Origin: an uncultured Roseobacter sp.
GTDB lineage: Bacteria; Pseudomonadota; Alphaproteobacteria; Rhodobacterales; Rhodobacteraceae
Direction of reading: 5' to 3'
DNA: 64,000 nt
NCBI RefSeq assembly: GCF_947495275.1
Contig: NZ_CANLYL010000013.1
Location: forward strand, 1 to 64,000
Positions 15,165-23,926 of this stretch are shown piece after piece; position 1 is the first letter of the stretch, and each line of letters opens with the position of its first letter. The notes beneath the pieces were generated by a model, which was not told the origin of the DNA, made no database searches, and worked only from the letters and a program-made list of their open reading frames with translations. Position numbers and translations under genes: made by a program.

Positions 15165-17249
15165 TCAAAGCTCCGGCGACGGCGCAAGCGGATCGTCATC
15201 ATCCTTGTCCGGCGGAATGATCTCTGGCCCATCGCTTTGCGGTTTGTCTTGCTCCTCCGGTTCAGCCTTCTGCTCCCAAGGTTCTGCGTAGCTGTCGCGG
15301 CTATGCTGCAGGATGGCCGCCCGTTCGTCCTTTGTGGTGCGCGGCAGCTTCTCCAGTTCGAAGAACGGAAAGGCAATCGGCACCGCGCGGTCGGTCAAGC
15401 CGCGCAGGTAGGTGGTGAAGGAGCCCTTGGGCTGCTGCTGAATCAGCTCCGGTGTGGCATGCATCTGGCTTGAGAGCGTGCGGGCATCACGGGCCGAGAC
15501 ACCACCTGCCAGCTTGATTGAGGTATTGGCCTCAAAGGCCTCCTGCAGGCCGCCAGAGAGCTGTCCGAGGTACTGGTGGGCCATCACCATGCCGACGCGG
15601 TATTTGCGTGCCTGCGAGAGGATCACGCAGATGTTCGCATCGAAGTAATCCTGCGCTTCATCGATGTAGATCATCGCGGGCAATCGGTCCTGCGCGCGCA
15701 GCACGGCGCGTTCCTGCGCCGCCTGCGCGATCAGCGCGATGAAGAACCGCCCGAAGATCTCCGTGCCCTGTTCCTTGAGAAGCGACTTGCTGGTGTTGAT
15801 CAGAATGAGCTTGCCTGCGTTCAGCTCGGTGAACATGTCGAACTTGGAAACGGGGTTTGCAAACATGCGTTCAAAGGTCTGGTTCTCCAGCACCCCATAA
15901 AGGCGGCGCAGCACCTGCGTTCTGGTGCTGGTGAACTCCTTGCTGTCGAATTCGGTCTCAAAGAAACGGCGCGGCGTGCCCTCCAGCTTCTCGATGTGCT
16001 CCCGGTATTTCTCGGTCCCACCTGGTTCCATCAGGTCACGCAGGGTGTGGATGGTGGCGTCTGGAATGTGGAACATCAGCCGCGTGACATAGCGAAACAC
16101 CACCGACTGCTTGGCGGTCATGCCAGCGGACAGCAGTGAACCCAGCACAAAGTCATAAAGCTCGATGATGGAATTTGTGAGGCGTTCACGCTCCAGTGGC
16201 GTGTATCCATCAAGCCGGTCCAGACCCACGGAGAAGAGGTTCAGCGATACCGGAAAGGCAATATCCTCGGGATTGATCAGCACGATTTGCTCCGGCTCCA
16301 GCACCTTTGCGCGCAGGATGTTGCCAATCAGATCACCCTGACTGTCGATCACCACCACGGATTTGTTGCCAGCGGCCACCTGAGGCAGATCATGCGCGAT
16401 CAGATACTGCAGGGTCTGGGTTTTCCCATGCCCGCTGCCCGCGACCATATGGGTGTGTTCAAACCGCAGCTCGGCTGGAATTTCAAACGGGGTGCGCAGG
16501 GAGAAGAGATCAGCCAACCTCGTGCCGGAAAGATAGGCATCGACAGCGTCATCGCCTTTGTAGTCGCGCGGGAATATGGGATTGGTGCGATGGGTCTGGC
16601 GCAGGTTCTGGTCCAGAACCTGTCGCAGCGCCTTGAAGTGGTTATAGCCATTGTCCGCAAAGAACGGGGTGATGACCTGATCAACCGTTGGCCCCAGCGG
16701 TGTGAGGAACTGCTGCACGGAGACAAGCACCTCCCCCTGCATCGGCGGGGCCGCCCGCGCAACCGGGGCCAGTGCCTCCGAGATCACCGCCAGCGCCGAG
16801 ACCAGCATATTGGCATCATGGCGCGCCTGTCCCTGTTTGGCGAGCAGGTCGCGATACCGTCCACCCTCTACGGTGTTGCAGAGCTCCGGTGGTGGCGGGA
16901 TCTCAGGGCTCAGACCCTCATCGGCAAAGAGTGCGCGCGCCACCTCCAGCAGTTGTATCCGTAGTGGTGCAGGCGTGCGCGCAGGCCAGCGTTCGCACAG
17001 CGCGGCATCGATCTCATCGTCACCCATCTGCACCTGTCCGCGCAGGGCATGGTGATAGAGCCGCATGGTCTCAGCACGCGCAATGCGTTCGGCGCGCGCA
17101 GGGCTTTCATACCACAGCCGGACGGCAACATAGACAGCAATGCCGATCAGAAACAGCGGTGTGACAATGACAGCTGCCAGCAGCAGTCCAACCACGATGA
17201 TCGCGGCCCCCACCAGGCTGCCAAAGAGATCGCCAAACTCACGCCCCAT
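15165..17249 (-). CDS. TraD/VirD4-type conjugative transfer ATPase
   Basis: A 694-aa protein. One or two N-terminal membrane helices (residues 10-45, AAIIVVGLLLAAVIVTPLFLIGIAVYVAV) precede a cytoplasmic motor. Walker A is GSGHGKTQT (K276) and Walker B is MIYIDEAQDY. A Gln-rich RecA-fold motif region follows (SQARKYRVGMVMAHQYLGQL), then TraG/TraD C-terminal features and an acidic, Pro-rich tail. It should be a hexameric inner-membrane coupling protein that pumps DNA. It is coupled to the upstream 17249 gene by a one-base stop/start overlap. No T4SS pilus genes (virB) are in the window. Confidence 0.8.
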   Translation of the reverse strand: MGREFGDLFGSLVGAAIIVVGLLLAAVIVTPLFLIGIAVYVAVRLWYESPARAERIARAETMRLYHHALRGQVQMGDDEIDAALCERWPARTPAPLRIQLLEVARALFADEGLSPEIPPPPELCNTVEGGRYRDLLAKQGQARHDANMLVSALAVISEALAPVARAAPPMQGEVLVSVQQFLTPLGPTVDQVITPFFADNGYNHFKALRQVLDQNLRQTHRTNPIFPRDYKGDDAVDAYLSGTRLADLFSLRTPFEIPAELRFEHTHMVAGSGHGKTQTLQYLIAHDLPQVAAGNKSVVVIDSQGDLIGNILRAKVLEPEQIVLINPEDIAFPVSLNLFSVGLDRLDGYTPLERERLTNSIIELYDFVLGSLLSAGMTAKQSVVFRYVTRLMFHIPDATIHTLRDLMEPGGTEKYREHIEKLEGTPRRFFETEFDSKEFTSTRTQVLRRLYGVLENQTFERMFANPVSKFDMFTELNAGKLILINTSKSLLKEQGTEIFGRFFIALIAQAAQERAVLRAQDRLPAMIYIDEAQDYFDANICVILSQARKYRVGMVMAHQYLGQLSGGLQEAFEANTSIKLAGGVSARDARTLSSQMHATPELIQQQPKGSFTTYLRGLTDRAVPIAFPFFELEKLPRTTKDERAAILQHSRDSYAEPWEQKAEPEEQDKPQSDGPEIIPPDKDDDDPLAPSPEL

Positions 17250-17608
17250 CAGAGTTCCACCACGAAGTCATCGGCCTCATCCGCATTGTCACCAATCCAG
17301 AGCTTGAGTTGCTGCAGGGTGTCGAGCAACGTCTCCTCGTACCGCTTGGCGGCAGATGGCGTGGCACAGAGAAAACGGTCGGTCTTGCCGTTGACCAGAT
17401 CACCAACGGTCAACTCAAATTTGCTGTCGCGATCATCCACCTTTGCTGTGGCCGGTCTTCGGTCAAACAGTTTCGTCTTCATCAGCCTGCATTGCCGGAT
17501 GATCTGGATTTCCTCATGGGTGAAGAGTACGGTGAGGGCCACTTCGTGGTACGTGGTTTTGAAGAGCAGCCCCTGCCGGATGGCGCGGTGTTTGATGGAA
17601 ATACGCAT
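17249..17608 (-). CDS. Small protein coupled to the transfer ATPase
   Basis: The likely start is the internal ATG at 17608 (MRISIKHRAIRQGLLF), giving 119 aa; the frame is open to 17686. The soluble product has EVALTVLFTHEEIQIIRQCRL and an acidic end (DNADEADDFVVEL). No family is recognised. The stop overlaps the ATPase start by one base, implying co-translation and a role in the same process. Confidence 0.55.
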   Translation of the reverse strand: MRISIKHRAIRQGLLFKTTYHEVALTVLFTHEEIQIIRQCRLMKTKLFDRRPATAKVDDRDSKFELTVGDLVNGKTDRFLCATPSAAKRYEETLLDTLQQLKLWIGDNADEADDFVVEL

Positions 17609-17769
17609 ATGTGCCCTTTCGAGGCATAATTGGGTGGGCGGTATCAGGGCGCTAGAAGGAGCGTCTTTCGCCCTCGCGAAGTTCAACTGCGAATGCAGGT
17701 GAAGTCGCGGCCCAAATACCCAGAACCTGTTTCGCTATGATCAGCCATGAGACGCCATGGCCCCCAGAC

Positions 17770-17808
17770 ATGACCCCCACAGGGGGTGGGGGGCTGTGTG
17801 GGGGTCAT
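17770..17808. repeat. 12-bp perfect hairpin at gene end
   Basis: ATGACCCCCACA (17770-17781) pairs with TGTGGGGGTCAT (17797-17808), with a G-rich 15-base loop. It overlaps the stop codon of the 17805-18686 gene on the minus strand. It may terminate that transcript or be an origin-of-transfer type structure. There is no U-run, so simple intrinsic termination is not certain. Confidence 0.45.
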
Positions 17809-18686
17809 GCATGCGCTGACTGTGCGCGTGCCACGGCAGCTGCTCTGTCGGCATACTTCTGCGCTTCCACTTTTGAGCGGAATGTTAGCCCCGCAAAGTG
17901 AAATACCCCATCTACCTCCCTGACCACCCCAATGGGCGTCAATTCTTCGACGGAGTCATCTGGTGTTTTTTCTGGTGCTGCTGCGGCGTCGCTCACCGGC
18001 TCCAGAATAGGCACTTCAACTCTTGCCGCATGTACCGTTGTCGCATGACGTTCGTCGGTAACCTGATCCGACACTTCGGCGCTGGGGAGAACGGTCTCAG
18101 GTTCGGGGTCAATCCGGAGATTGAGCTCGGTTTCCTCAACCGGCTCAGGCAATGCAGGCTGAATGGGGTCAGTTGATGCCTGCAACGCAGCAGGTGCTGT
18201 CTGCGCATCAATCATCGCTTCCTCTGATAAAGCTGATGCAGCCTCTGCTGCTTCAGGCGACGTTTCGCGATCTCCATAGGAACTGCCATGCGACTGGGTC
18301 TGGTCTGATTGTTCATCCGCCATGGCAGATGCTGCTGAGGTGCGGGCAAACGCTGCATAGGAGGCCGCTGTGGTTTTCCCCTGCGCCAGAGCCTCCCGCG
18401 ATACCTCGAGCTGCTGCCTCGAGACTTCCAGAACCTGCTGACCGTATTCGGCTGAATCCACCGACGCACGACCCATCTGCACCAGGGCGAGGCCAAAGAA
18501 GCCCGCAACCGCGACGATGGCCCCTGGTGCCGCGCCCAGCAGTACCTGCAGTTCGGTCTGACCCCGTATGCCACTGGCTGCGGCGTTGCCGCCAATAAGG
18601 GCGACAATCACGCCAATGATAATTACGCCCCATGCGCAAATTGATAAAAAGCTGAACAGGCCGCGTGCGGCTTCATATGATCTCAT
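17805..18686 (-). CDS. Membrane protein with long acidic Ala/Pro-rich tail
   Basis: The start is ATG 18686 with GGAGATTTTAAA upstream; an in-frame extension to 18776 lacks support. The product is 293 aa. There are two membrane helices (about residues 10-35 and 48-70), then a helical stretch (GQQVLEVSRQQLEVSREAL), a long low-complexity acidic Ala/Glu/Pro region, and a short terminal domain (GVVREVDGVFHFAGLTFRSKVEAQKYADRAA). No family is recognised. It lies in the transfer-gene block. Confidence 0.6.
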   Translation of the reverse strand: MRSYEAARGLFSFLSICAWGVIIIGVIVALIGGNAAASGIRGQTELQVLLGAAPGAIVAVAGFFGLALVQMGRASVDSAEYGQQVLEVSRQQLEVSREALAQGKTTAASYAAFARTSAASAMADEQSDQTQSHGSSYGDRETSPEAAEAASALSEEAMIDAQTAPAALQASTDPIQPALPEPVEETELNLRIDPEPETVLPSAEVSDQVTDERHATTVHAARVEVPILEPVSDAAAAPEKTPDDSVEELTPIGVVREVDGVFHFAGLTFRSKVEAQKYADRAAAVARAQSAHA

Positions 18687-18824
18687 TTTAAAATCTCCAT
18701 CGTATAATGACACCAAGTCTGCAGGGTGACGCTGTTGTGCGTCAAATGTTTTCTCATCCGCCGCCGCTCGCACCATCAGAAAACCGCCCCTCCTTGGGCG
18801 GTTTGAAAAGAACGCGTAACAGGG

Positions 18825-19310
18825 CTATCCCATCGCTGCGGCCAGCCGTGTCGGCGGGCCTTTGATGACCTCTTCGGCCAGCGCCAGTGCCTCAAAGAGA
18901 ACCATGCCGCGCGGCTCGAAATCGAAGATCCGGCGCTTCCGGTCCGGCAGATAGCCGGCGATCTCCGGATGCTGTTCTGCCAGCGCTTCCGCTTCTTCAT
19001 ACTTGGACGGATAGGTGCGCGGGCGGTCCACCGAGACATCCAGCACCATGTTGTGCCTGGCCAGTTGTGTAATGGAAGCGATCAGCGATCTGGACTTCTT
19101 GCCTTTGCGACAATCTTCACCACAGTGTTCGGTGACAACGACGTCCGGCTTCAGCTCGTTGATCAGGCCCTGCACAAAGCCGACCAGATCAGTGCCGGAC
19201 GTTACCGCCTTCACAGTGATGCCCCAGTCCTGCAGCTTGCCATCCCTGAGAAAGACATAGCTCGCCTTTCCCGAGGCCACGGCAATCGCCAGGACACTAA
19301 GCGCTGCCAT
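18825..19310 (-). CDS. RNase H-fold (RuvC-like) protein, possibly inactive
   Basis: A 161-aa protein. The layout strand (VLAIAVASGKASYVFLRDG), hairpin, helix, strand (PDVVVTEHCGED) and terminal helices (PRGMVLFEALALAEEV) resembles the RuvC/RNase H fold. The first catalytic acidic residue expected on strand 1 is not seen (AIAVAS), though Glu of VVTEH is kept. It may therefore be a binding protein, not a resolvase. It overlaps the upstream XRE gene by 14 bases, forming a small operon. Confidence 0.5.
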   Translation of the reverse strand: MAALSVLAIAVASGKASYVFLRDGKLQDWGITVKAVTSGTDLVGFVQGLINELKPDVVVTEHCGEDCRKGKKSRSLIASITQLARHNMVLDVSVDRPRTYPSKYEEAEALAEQHPEIAGYLPDRKRRIFDFEPRGMVLFEALALAEEVIKGPPTRLAAAMG

Positions 19311-19644
19311 GCAGGGTCTGGTTTTCCAGCCGCTTCCTGAACCGTTTCAGGGAACTGCTGCGGTTAAAGATATTGGCGGTCTGTTTGTCAGGCTCCGGCA
19401 ATCGCCTGAGCCGCCCGCTCAGCGCTTTCTGGCGGTCTGCCAGCAGGGCGTCGAACAGGCTCTCGAACGAACGGCCATATATCAGCGACAGCTCGATAAT
19501 CTGCTCAAGGGTTGGTCCTCTTTGACCTTGCTCAAGCTCAGACACCAGAGATTGGTGGCTGGACAGGAGATGCGCCACATCTCCCTGGGTATAGCCCGCC
19601 TTCCTGCGCGCAAGACGCAGGTCGAGGGCAAATTGGGTACTCAT
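19297..19644 (-). CDS. XRE-family small transcription regulator
   Basis: A 115-aa protein. HTH_3 domain in residues 8-62: ARRKAGYTQGDVAHLLSSHQSLVSELEQGQRGPTL. A basic C-terminal tail (SSLKRFRKRLENQ) follows. Typical of plasmid or ICE control proteins; it is followed by the RuvC-like gene in the same transcript. The upstream 385-bp gap, with direct repeats and a hairpin, probably holds its operator. Confidence 0.8.
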   Translation of the reverse strand: MSTQFALDLRLARRKAGYTQGDVAHLLSSHQSLVSELEQGQRGPTLEQIIELSLIYGRSFESLFDALLADRQKALSGRLRRLPEPDKQTANIFNRSSSLKRFRKRLENQTLHGSA

Positions 19645-20030
19645 AGACTTTTGGTTATTTGATAATCGTCCAGAGCTTCAGTCTATGGTGGAAGAAAACG
19701 ACATCCTAGCAGGCAGGATATCGTGAGGGATGATACGGTGAGTGGTATCGGGCGGAAGGGACGCACATCAGGCGATGAATCGCACGCTGGGGTCCAGAAT
19801 GCGGGGGCATTCTGGCGACAAACGCCCGTTCATCTCCTAAAGAGACGCCATGAAGTCATTGGCTGACTGGCTGCGCGACAGAAACGACTGATGCGGACAG
19901 CAAAACAGGCTGGGCGGCTGTCCCAACCTCAGGGCTGTCACTGGTCTTGACGTATTTTGACGCCAATTCTTTCAGCCTTTGCACAGTGGCAGACAAAAAC
20001 GCCGCCCCGACTAGGAGGCAGCGCATGGTC
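19645..20030. other. 385-bp non-coding region, candidate operator or origin
   Basis: No gene is supported. Between 19707 and 19756 the units GATATCGTGAGGG, GATACGGTGAGT and GGTATCGGGCGG look like degenerate repeats. A 9-bp hairpin follows at 19794. GACG direct repeats (TTGACGTATTTTGACGCC) occur near 19945. Such a cluster upstream of an XRE gene on a mobile element could be an operator, oriT or oriV. Confidence 0.4.
19794..19815. repeat. 9-bp perfect hairpin
   Basis: CCAGAATGC (19794-19802) pairs with GCATTCTGG (19807-19815) across a GGGG loop. No U-run follows on either strand, so a structural or protein-binding role is likelier than termination. Confidence 0.5.
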
Positions 20031-20315
20031 TCAGAAAAGTTTCAACTGACGGCTGTCGATGAGATAGGCTTGCCAGACTTTGTCGTCAGCCGCCTCGTCA
20101 AGCCACTTGGTGACAAAGGCGGCAACCGCTGCCTCATCCGCAAAGGACCCCTGCGGGACAAAATGCGAGCGATAGCCGGTCTGTGTCACCGGCAAGCGTT
20201 CATCGCAGCGCAGCTCGATATGACAGTGACCCGAGTTGAGCCAGTTGGCCTGCCAGCTGACGGTGATCTCCCGCTCGGCCCAGACCATTGCGAAGGTCTT
20301 ATATCCTTCCCGCAT
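20031..20315 (-). CDS. Small hypothetical protein
   Basis: A 94-aa soluble protein with natural composition (WAEREITVSWQANWLNSGHCHIELRCDERLPVT; VTKWLDEAADDKVWQAYLIDS). It starts two bases past the end of the DUF3768 gene, so they share a transcript. No family is recognised. Confidence 0.55.
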   Translation of the reverse strand: MREGYKTFAMVWAEREITVSWQANWLNSGHCHIELRCDERLPVTQTGYRSHFVPQGSFADEAAVAAFVTKWLDEAADDKVWQAYLIDSRQLKLF

Positions 20316-20317
20316 GC

Positions 20318-20848
20318 TCAGTATTCACTGGCGAGCATGATGGTGAGGACCCGATGCGTCAGTGCCTCATTGGCGGGGTTTTCCGAGCCCGCCGTGCAAT
20401 CAAGGTTGTATGCATCGATCTTGAAGAAGACCTTCTCGCCGTCAATCTCAACCTCCCCGAAGTCGTGCTCGCCCCACGGATCGTTGTCCCTGGAAAACGC
20501 GGTGAAGGTGCGTACCGCATCCACCGCCTGCACGACAAACGCACTCCCTTTGCCCTGAAGGCCGGAGGTGATCAGCATCGTCCCGTTGCCGGTACCGATT
20601 GTCCGAAACCGATCATTGAGCTCGCGGATGCGGGTGTTTTGCAACGCGTCCGCTGATACCCACTCCAGCTCAGTGCCGTTCTCACACTTATGACAGTGGG
20701 CGTGGTCAAACACATTCTCCAGCTCCCAGAGCCCGCTCTCGCGGTTGAAACAGGCATAGGCGTCTCGCACCACCCGTTCCGAACGGCAGCTGCGGCAGCG
20801 CGGCACGCTGCCGATCGCCTCTGCATTTGCTTTCTGATTGGTACCCAT
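20318..20848 (-). CDS. DUF3768 protein with zinc-ribbon-like N-terminus
   Basis: A 176-aa protein with AAAGGAGAT ahead of the ATG. Residues 18-56 contain CRSCRSERVVRDAYACF then CHKC, a probable zinc ribbon. The rest has the DUF3768 pattern: RIRELNDRFRTIGTGNGTMLITSGLQGKG, then NDPWGEHDFGEVEIDGEKVFFKIDAYNLD and HRVLTIMLASEY. The family is common on alphaproteobacterial plasmids and its function is unknown. Confidence 0.8.
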   Translation of the reverse strand: MGTNQKANAEAIGSVPRCRSCRSERVVRDAYACFNRESGLWELENVFDHAHCHKCENGTELEWVSADALQNTRIRELNDRFRTIGTGNGTMLITSGLQGKGSAFVVQAVDAVRTFTAFSRDNDPWGEHDFGEVEIDGEKVFFKIDAYNLDCTAGSENPANEALTHRVLTIMLASEY

Positions 20849-21040
20849 CGTTCATCTCCTTTCGATAGGGTACGTCCGAGCACCATTGCTCAGGCGCACC
20901 CGACGAAAGGCGATGCGGGTGAAGAACTGTTCCGGGATCATTGTGCCGCCTACAGTGAGTTGGGCAAAGCAGTCACCATATCGGTGTGAGTGATAGCGAA
21001 GCTGCTAGCGGCGCGAAGCTGATCGCGAGACGATCAGGCC

Positions 21041-22210
21041 ATGTTCACCCCCAATCAATACACCCTCGGTCTGGCGTATCGCCGCTATCACGCTCCTACA
21101 CCCTTTAGTCTGGCCACCAAAGACCGCCTGCAGCATCTCCATGTTGTGGGGCAAACAGGGACTGGCAAGTCAACGCTGTTGCAGAGCCTTGCCTATCAGG
21201 ATGCAAACAATGGCACCGGCTTTTGCCTGATCGACCCGCACGGTGATCTGGCCGAAGCCGTCCACCAGAACCTCACCGTGCCGCACCTCTATTGGGATGT
21301 TTCCGATCCGGCCTGTCCGCTTGGATACAACCCGCTGGCCAGGGTCTCGGCGCTGCACCGGCCTCTGGTCGCGTCGGGCCTGATAGAGACTCTTAAAAAG
21401 CAGTGGCCCGACGCGTGGGGCGCACGTATGGAGCATATCCTGCGCTTTGCGGTGCTGGTTCTGCTCGAGCAGCCACAGGCGGATCTGCGCGATGTGGTGA
21501 AGCTGCTGACCAACAAGGGCTTCCGGCGGCGGGTGGTGGACCAGATTGCCGACGAGCAGGTGCGCTTCTTCTGGCGGATGGAGTTCCCCGCAATGAACTA
21601 TCAGGGCGCGGCTGACGGTATTTCTCCCATTGCCAACAAGCTCGGGGCCTTTCTATCCCAGCCAGCGGTCCGAACGGCCCTGTGTGAGCCACGGCAGCCC
21701 CTGCGGTTTCGGCATGCCATGGACACCGGACAGATACTGCTGGTGAACCTCTCCAAGGGCCGGTTGGGCGCAGACATCACCAATGTTCTGGGCGGTCTGA
21801 TCACCTCTACCCTGATGTTGGCCGCCTCCACCCGCCATGGCCTGCCCGAGGCCGCAAGACGCCCGTTTTTCCTCTATGTTGATGAGTTCCCGAACCTCAC
21901 CACCAAATCCTTTGCAGGCATGCTGTCCGAAGCCCGCAAATACGGTCTGGGGCTGATCCTGGCCCACCAGCACCTGTCCCAGATCGACACCGATGTATCC
22001 GACGCCATCTTCGGAAACGTTGGCAACCTGGTGGCGTTCCGCGTCGGACCAAAAGACGCGCCGTTTCTGGCGCGCATGCTGCCGCCATTCTCGGTCTTTG
22101 ATCTGCAGAACCAGCCCAACCACCGCGCCACCCTGCAGGTGATGGCCAGAGGCGAACGTCTGGTGCCGTTCTCTGCGTCAATGTATCCACCATATCGCTC
22201 AGCGGGATAA
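21041..22210 (+). CDS. VirD4/TraG-like ATPase without membrane anchor
   Basis: A 389-aa protein. Walker A GQTGTGKST (K43), then IDPHGDL, Walker B FFLYVDEF, and SEARKYGLGLILAHQHLSQI. It has no N-terminal membrane helix, unlike the 694-aa ATPase at 15165, and is shorter than usual coupling proteins. The family (helicase HerA/VirD4-like, DUF87/TraM-recognition type) moves DNA on mobile elements. Having a second motor beside Replic_Relax suggests a dedicated transfer or replication machine. Confidence 0.75.
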   Translation: MFTPNQYTLGLAYRRYHAPTPFSLATKDRLQHLHVVGQTGTGKSTLLQSLAYQDANNGTGFCLIDPHGDLAEAVHQNLTVPHLYWDVSDPACPLGYNPLARVSALHRPLVASGLIETLKKQWPDAWGARMEHILRFAVLVLLEQPQADLRDVVKLLTNKGFRRRVVDQIADEQVRFFWRMEFPAMNYQGAADGISPIANKLGAFLSQPAVRTALCEPRQPLRFRHAMDTGQILLVNLSKGRLGADITNVLGGLITSTLMLAASTRHGLPEAARRPFFLYVDEFPNLTTKSFAGMLSEARKYGLGLILAHQHLSQIDTDVSDAIFGNVGNLVAFRVGPKDAPFLARMLPPFSVFDLQNQPNHRATLQVMARGERLVPFSASMYPPYRSAG

Positions 22211-22226
22211 GCTGGCTGCTAGTGCG

Positions 22227-22409
22227 ATGTCGAACTCCTCGTATGCTTGGGAAATGGATAAAGACGAGCACATTCAACGGCATCTGGAGCTTTGCAAACG
22301 CGTTTATGAGCGTATGAAGCGCGAGGGCAGTTGGCCGTGGGATGATGATCCGGATTCGCCAAAATCTGACGATGTGGTAGAGTCCGATAATACGACAGAT
22401 AATGCATGA
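22227..22409 (+). CDS. Small acidic protein coupled to serine recombinase
   Basis: A 60-aa charged protein (DKDEHIQRHLELCKRVYERMKREGSWPWDDD, acidic tail). Its stop overlaps the recombinase start as ATGA. It could be a recombination directionality or accessory factor, inferred only from coupling and size. Confidence 0.5.
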   Translation: MSNSSYAWEMDKDEHIQRHLELCKRVYERMKREGSWPWDDDPDSPKSDDVVESDNTTDNA

Positions 22410-23926
22410 AACCGTGTTTTGGATACATCCGAGTGTCCACCCAGAAGCAAGGCGATGGTGCTTCACTCGACGCACAAAGAGATGCAATCACGGCCTTTGC
22501 GAGTCAGAACAATCTCACCGTCTCCAAGTGGTTTGAAGAGAAAGAAACCGCCGCAAAGTCTGGCAGGCCCGTTTTCAACCTGATGCTCAAACAGCTGAAG
22601 CAGGGAAGAGTGCAGGGGCTGATTATGCACAAAATTGATCGATCCGCCCGCAATTTACGTGATTGGGCGTTGGTATCAGAACTGCCAAAATTTGGTGTGA
22701 AAGCCTACTTTGCCGCCGATGGTCTTGACATGGAAACTCGGGGCGGTCGCTTGTCCGCCAATCTGCAAGCCGTCATCGCCGAAGACTACATCCACAATCT
22801 GCGCGAGGAATGCATCAAAGGCCTACGAGGACGCCTGAAACAAGGGTTGTATCCGTTTCGTGCACCCATTGGCTACCTCAACAATGGACGGGGGCAACCC
22901 AAAACGCCCTGCCCGGAAAAAGCGCCTCTCATCCAGCTGGCGTATGATTTGTATGCGTCTGGACAGCATTCCATAAACTCGCTGCAATTGGAAATGCGGG
23001 ACCAAGGCCTTACCAACCATGGGGGACAGCCGGTCTCGAAACACGGCATCGAAACCATTCTCCGCAACCCATTTTACTGCGGCCTTATCCGTATCAAACG
23101 CTCCAACGAGACCTTCGATGGCATTCATGAGCCGCTAATCTCAACGTATCAGTTTAAGCTGGTGCAAGACCTGAAAGCGGGCAAGGCAGGCAAGAAGGTG
23201 ACGCGGCACAACCACATGTATCGCGGGTTGTTCCGGTGTATCACTTGTGGGCGGTCGATGATCCCAGAGCGACAGAAAGCGCACGTATACTACCGTTGCC
23301 AAACAAAGACTTGCCCAAAGAATATCGTCCGCGAAGATCGTCTCGATCAGGCAGTTCGGAATGCGTATGAGATGGTTCGTATTGGCGATAACGACGTCAC
23401 CAAGATCAAAACGGACTGGCTTGCGTGGCTGCACAATGACGAGCGTCAAGGCATGCTGGCGTCGCTCGACCTGCGCATCGCCAAAGCTGAAGAACGGCAG
23501 CACAGATTGACTGATCTTTTGTTGGATGGGGCCATCGACCGAACGGTACACGATGATCGAAAACACGCCCTTTGGTTTAAACTTGCTACCCTGCGTGAAG
23601 AACGTGCTGAACTGGCCAAATTGGATCTATCAGAAGACCAACTGACACAGTTTCTCGAACTGGTAACTAACCTTGCAGAGCTTCATATCTGGCTCAATGT
23701 AGACGAAAAACGGTATTTACTCAAAAACTGCTTCTCGAACTTGGTGGTTCAGGCAAACGAGCCAGTACTTGAGCCATATTCTTGGCTTTCAAGCCGCGAT
23801 TTTGGGGAACTGACCCCTCTGGTGAACCAGCTCGGACCACTTCTCGAACTTTTATCGTGCCTGAAGATATCCACCAAAGCAGCCGACGAAAGCCCCAGCT
23901 CTTCTTGGCGTTCGTCAGCGCAATAA
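22406..23926 (+). CDS. Large serine recombinase, C-terminus altered by IS remnant
   Basis: A 506-aa protein. The resolvase/invertase catalytic domain spans residues 4-150 with nucleophile S11 (YIRVSTQKQ), HKIDRSARNLRDW and EDYIHNLREE. The recombinase domain follows (GYLNNGRGQP; SKHGIETILRNPFYCG). A zinc ribbon is visible (FRCITCGRSM ... YYRCQTKTCPKN), then a coiled coil (RIAKAEERQHRLTDLL). From residue about 493 the frame reads into antisense sequence of an IS3 transposase, so the natural last residues are probably lost. The family integrates and excises elements at short att sites, and this is a candidate integrase of the island. Confidence 0.85.
   Translation: MKPCFGYIRVSTQKQGDGASLDAQRDAITAFASQNNLTVSKWFEEKETAAKSGRPVFNLMLKQLKQGRVQGLIMHKIDRSARNLRDWALVSELPKFGVKAYFAADGLDMETRGGRLSANLQAVIAEDYIHNLREECIKGLRGRLKQGLYPFRAPIGYLNNGRGQPKTPCPEKAPLIQLAYDLYASGQHSINSLQLEMRDQGLTNHGGQPVSKHGIETILRNPFYCGLIRIKRSNETFDGIHEPLISTYQFKLVQDLKAGKAGKKVTRHNHMYRGLFRCITCGRSMIPERQKAHVYYRCQTKTCPKNIVREDRLDQAVRNAYEMVRIGDNDVTKIKTDWLAWLHNDERQGMLASLDLRIAKAEERQHRLTDLLLDGAIDRTVHDDRKHALWFKLATLREERAELAKLDLSEDQLTQFLELVTNLAELHIWLNVDEKRYLLKNCFSNLVVQANEPVLEPYSWLSSRDFGELTPLVNQLGPLLELLSCLKISTKAADESPSSSWRSSAQ

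Noticed and set aside
14960-15376. 138-codon minus-strand frame
   Set aside because: Its first half is an out-of-frame reading of the TraD-like gene end. Only the last 65 residues look natural, without a start of their own.
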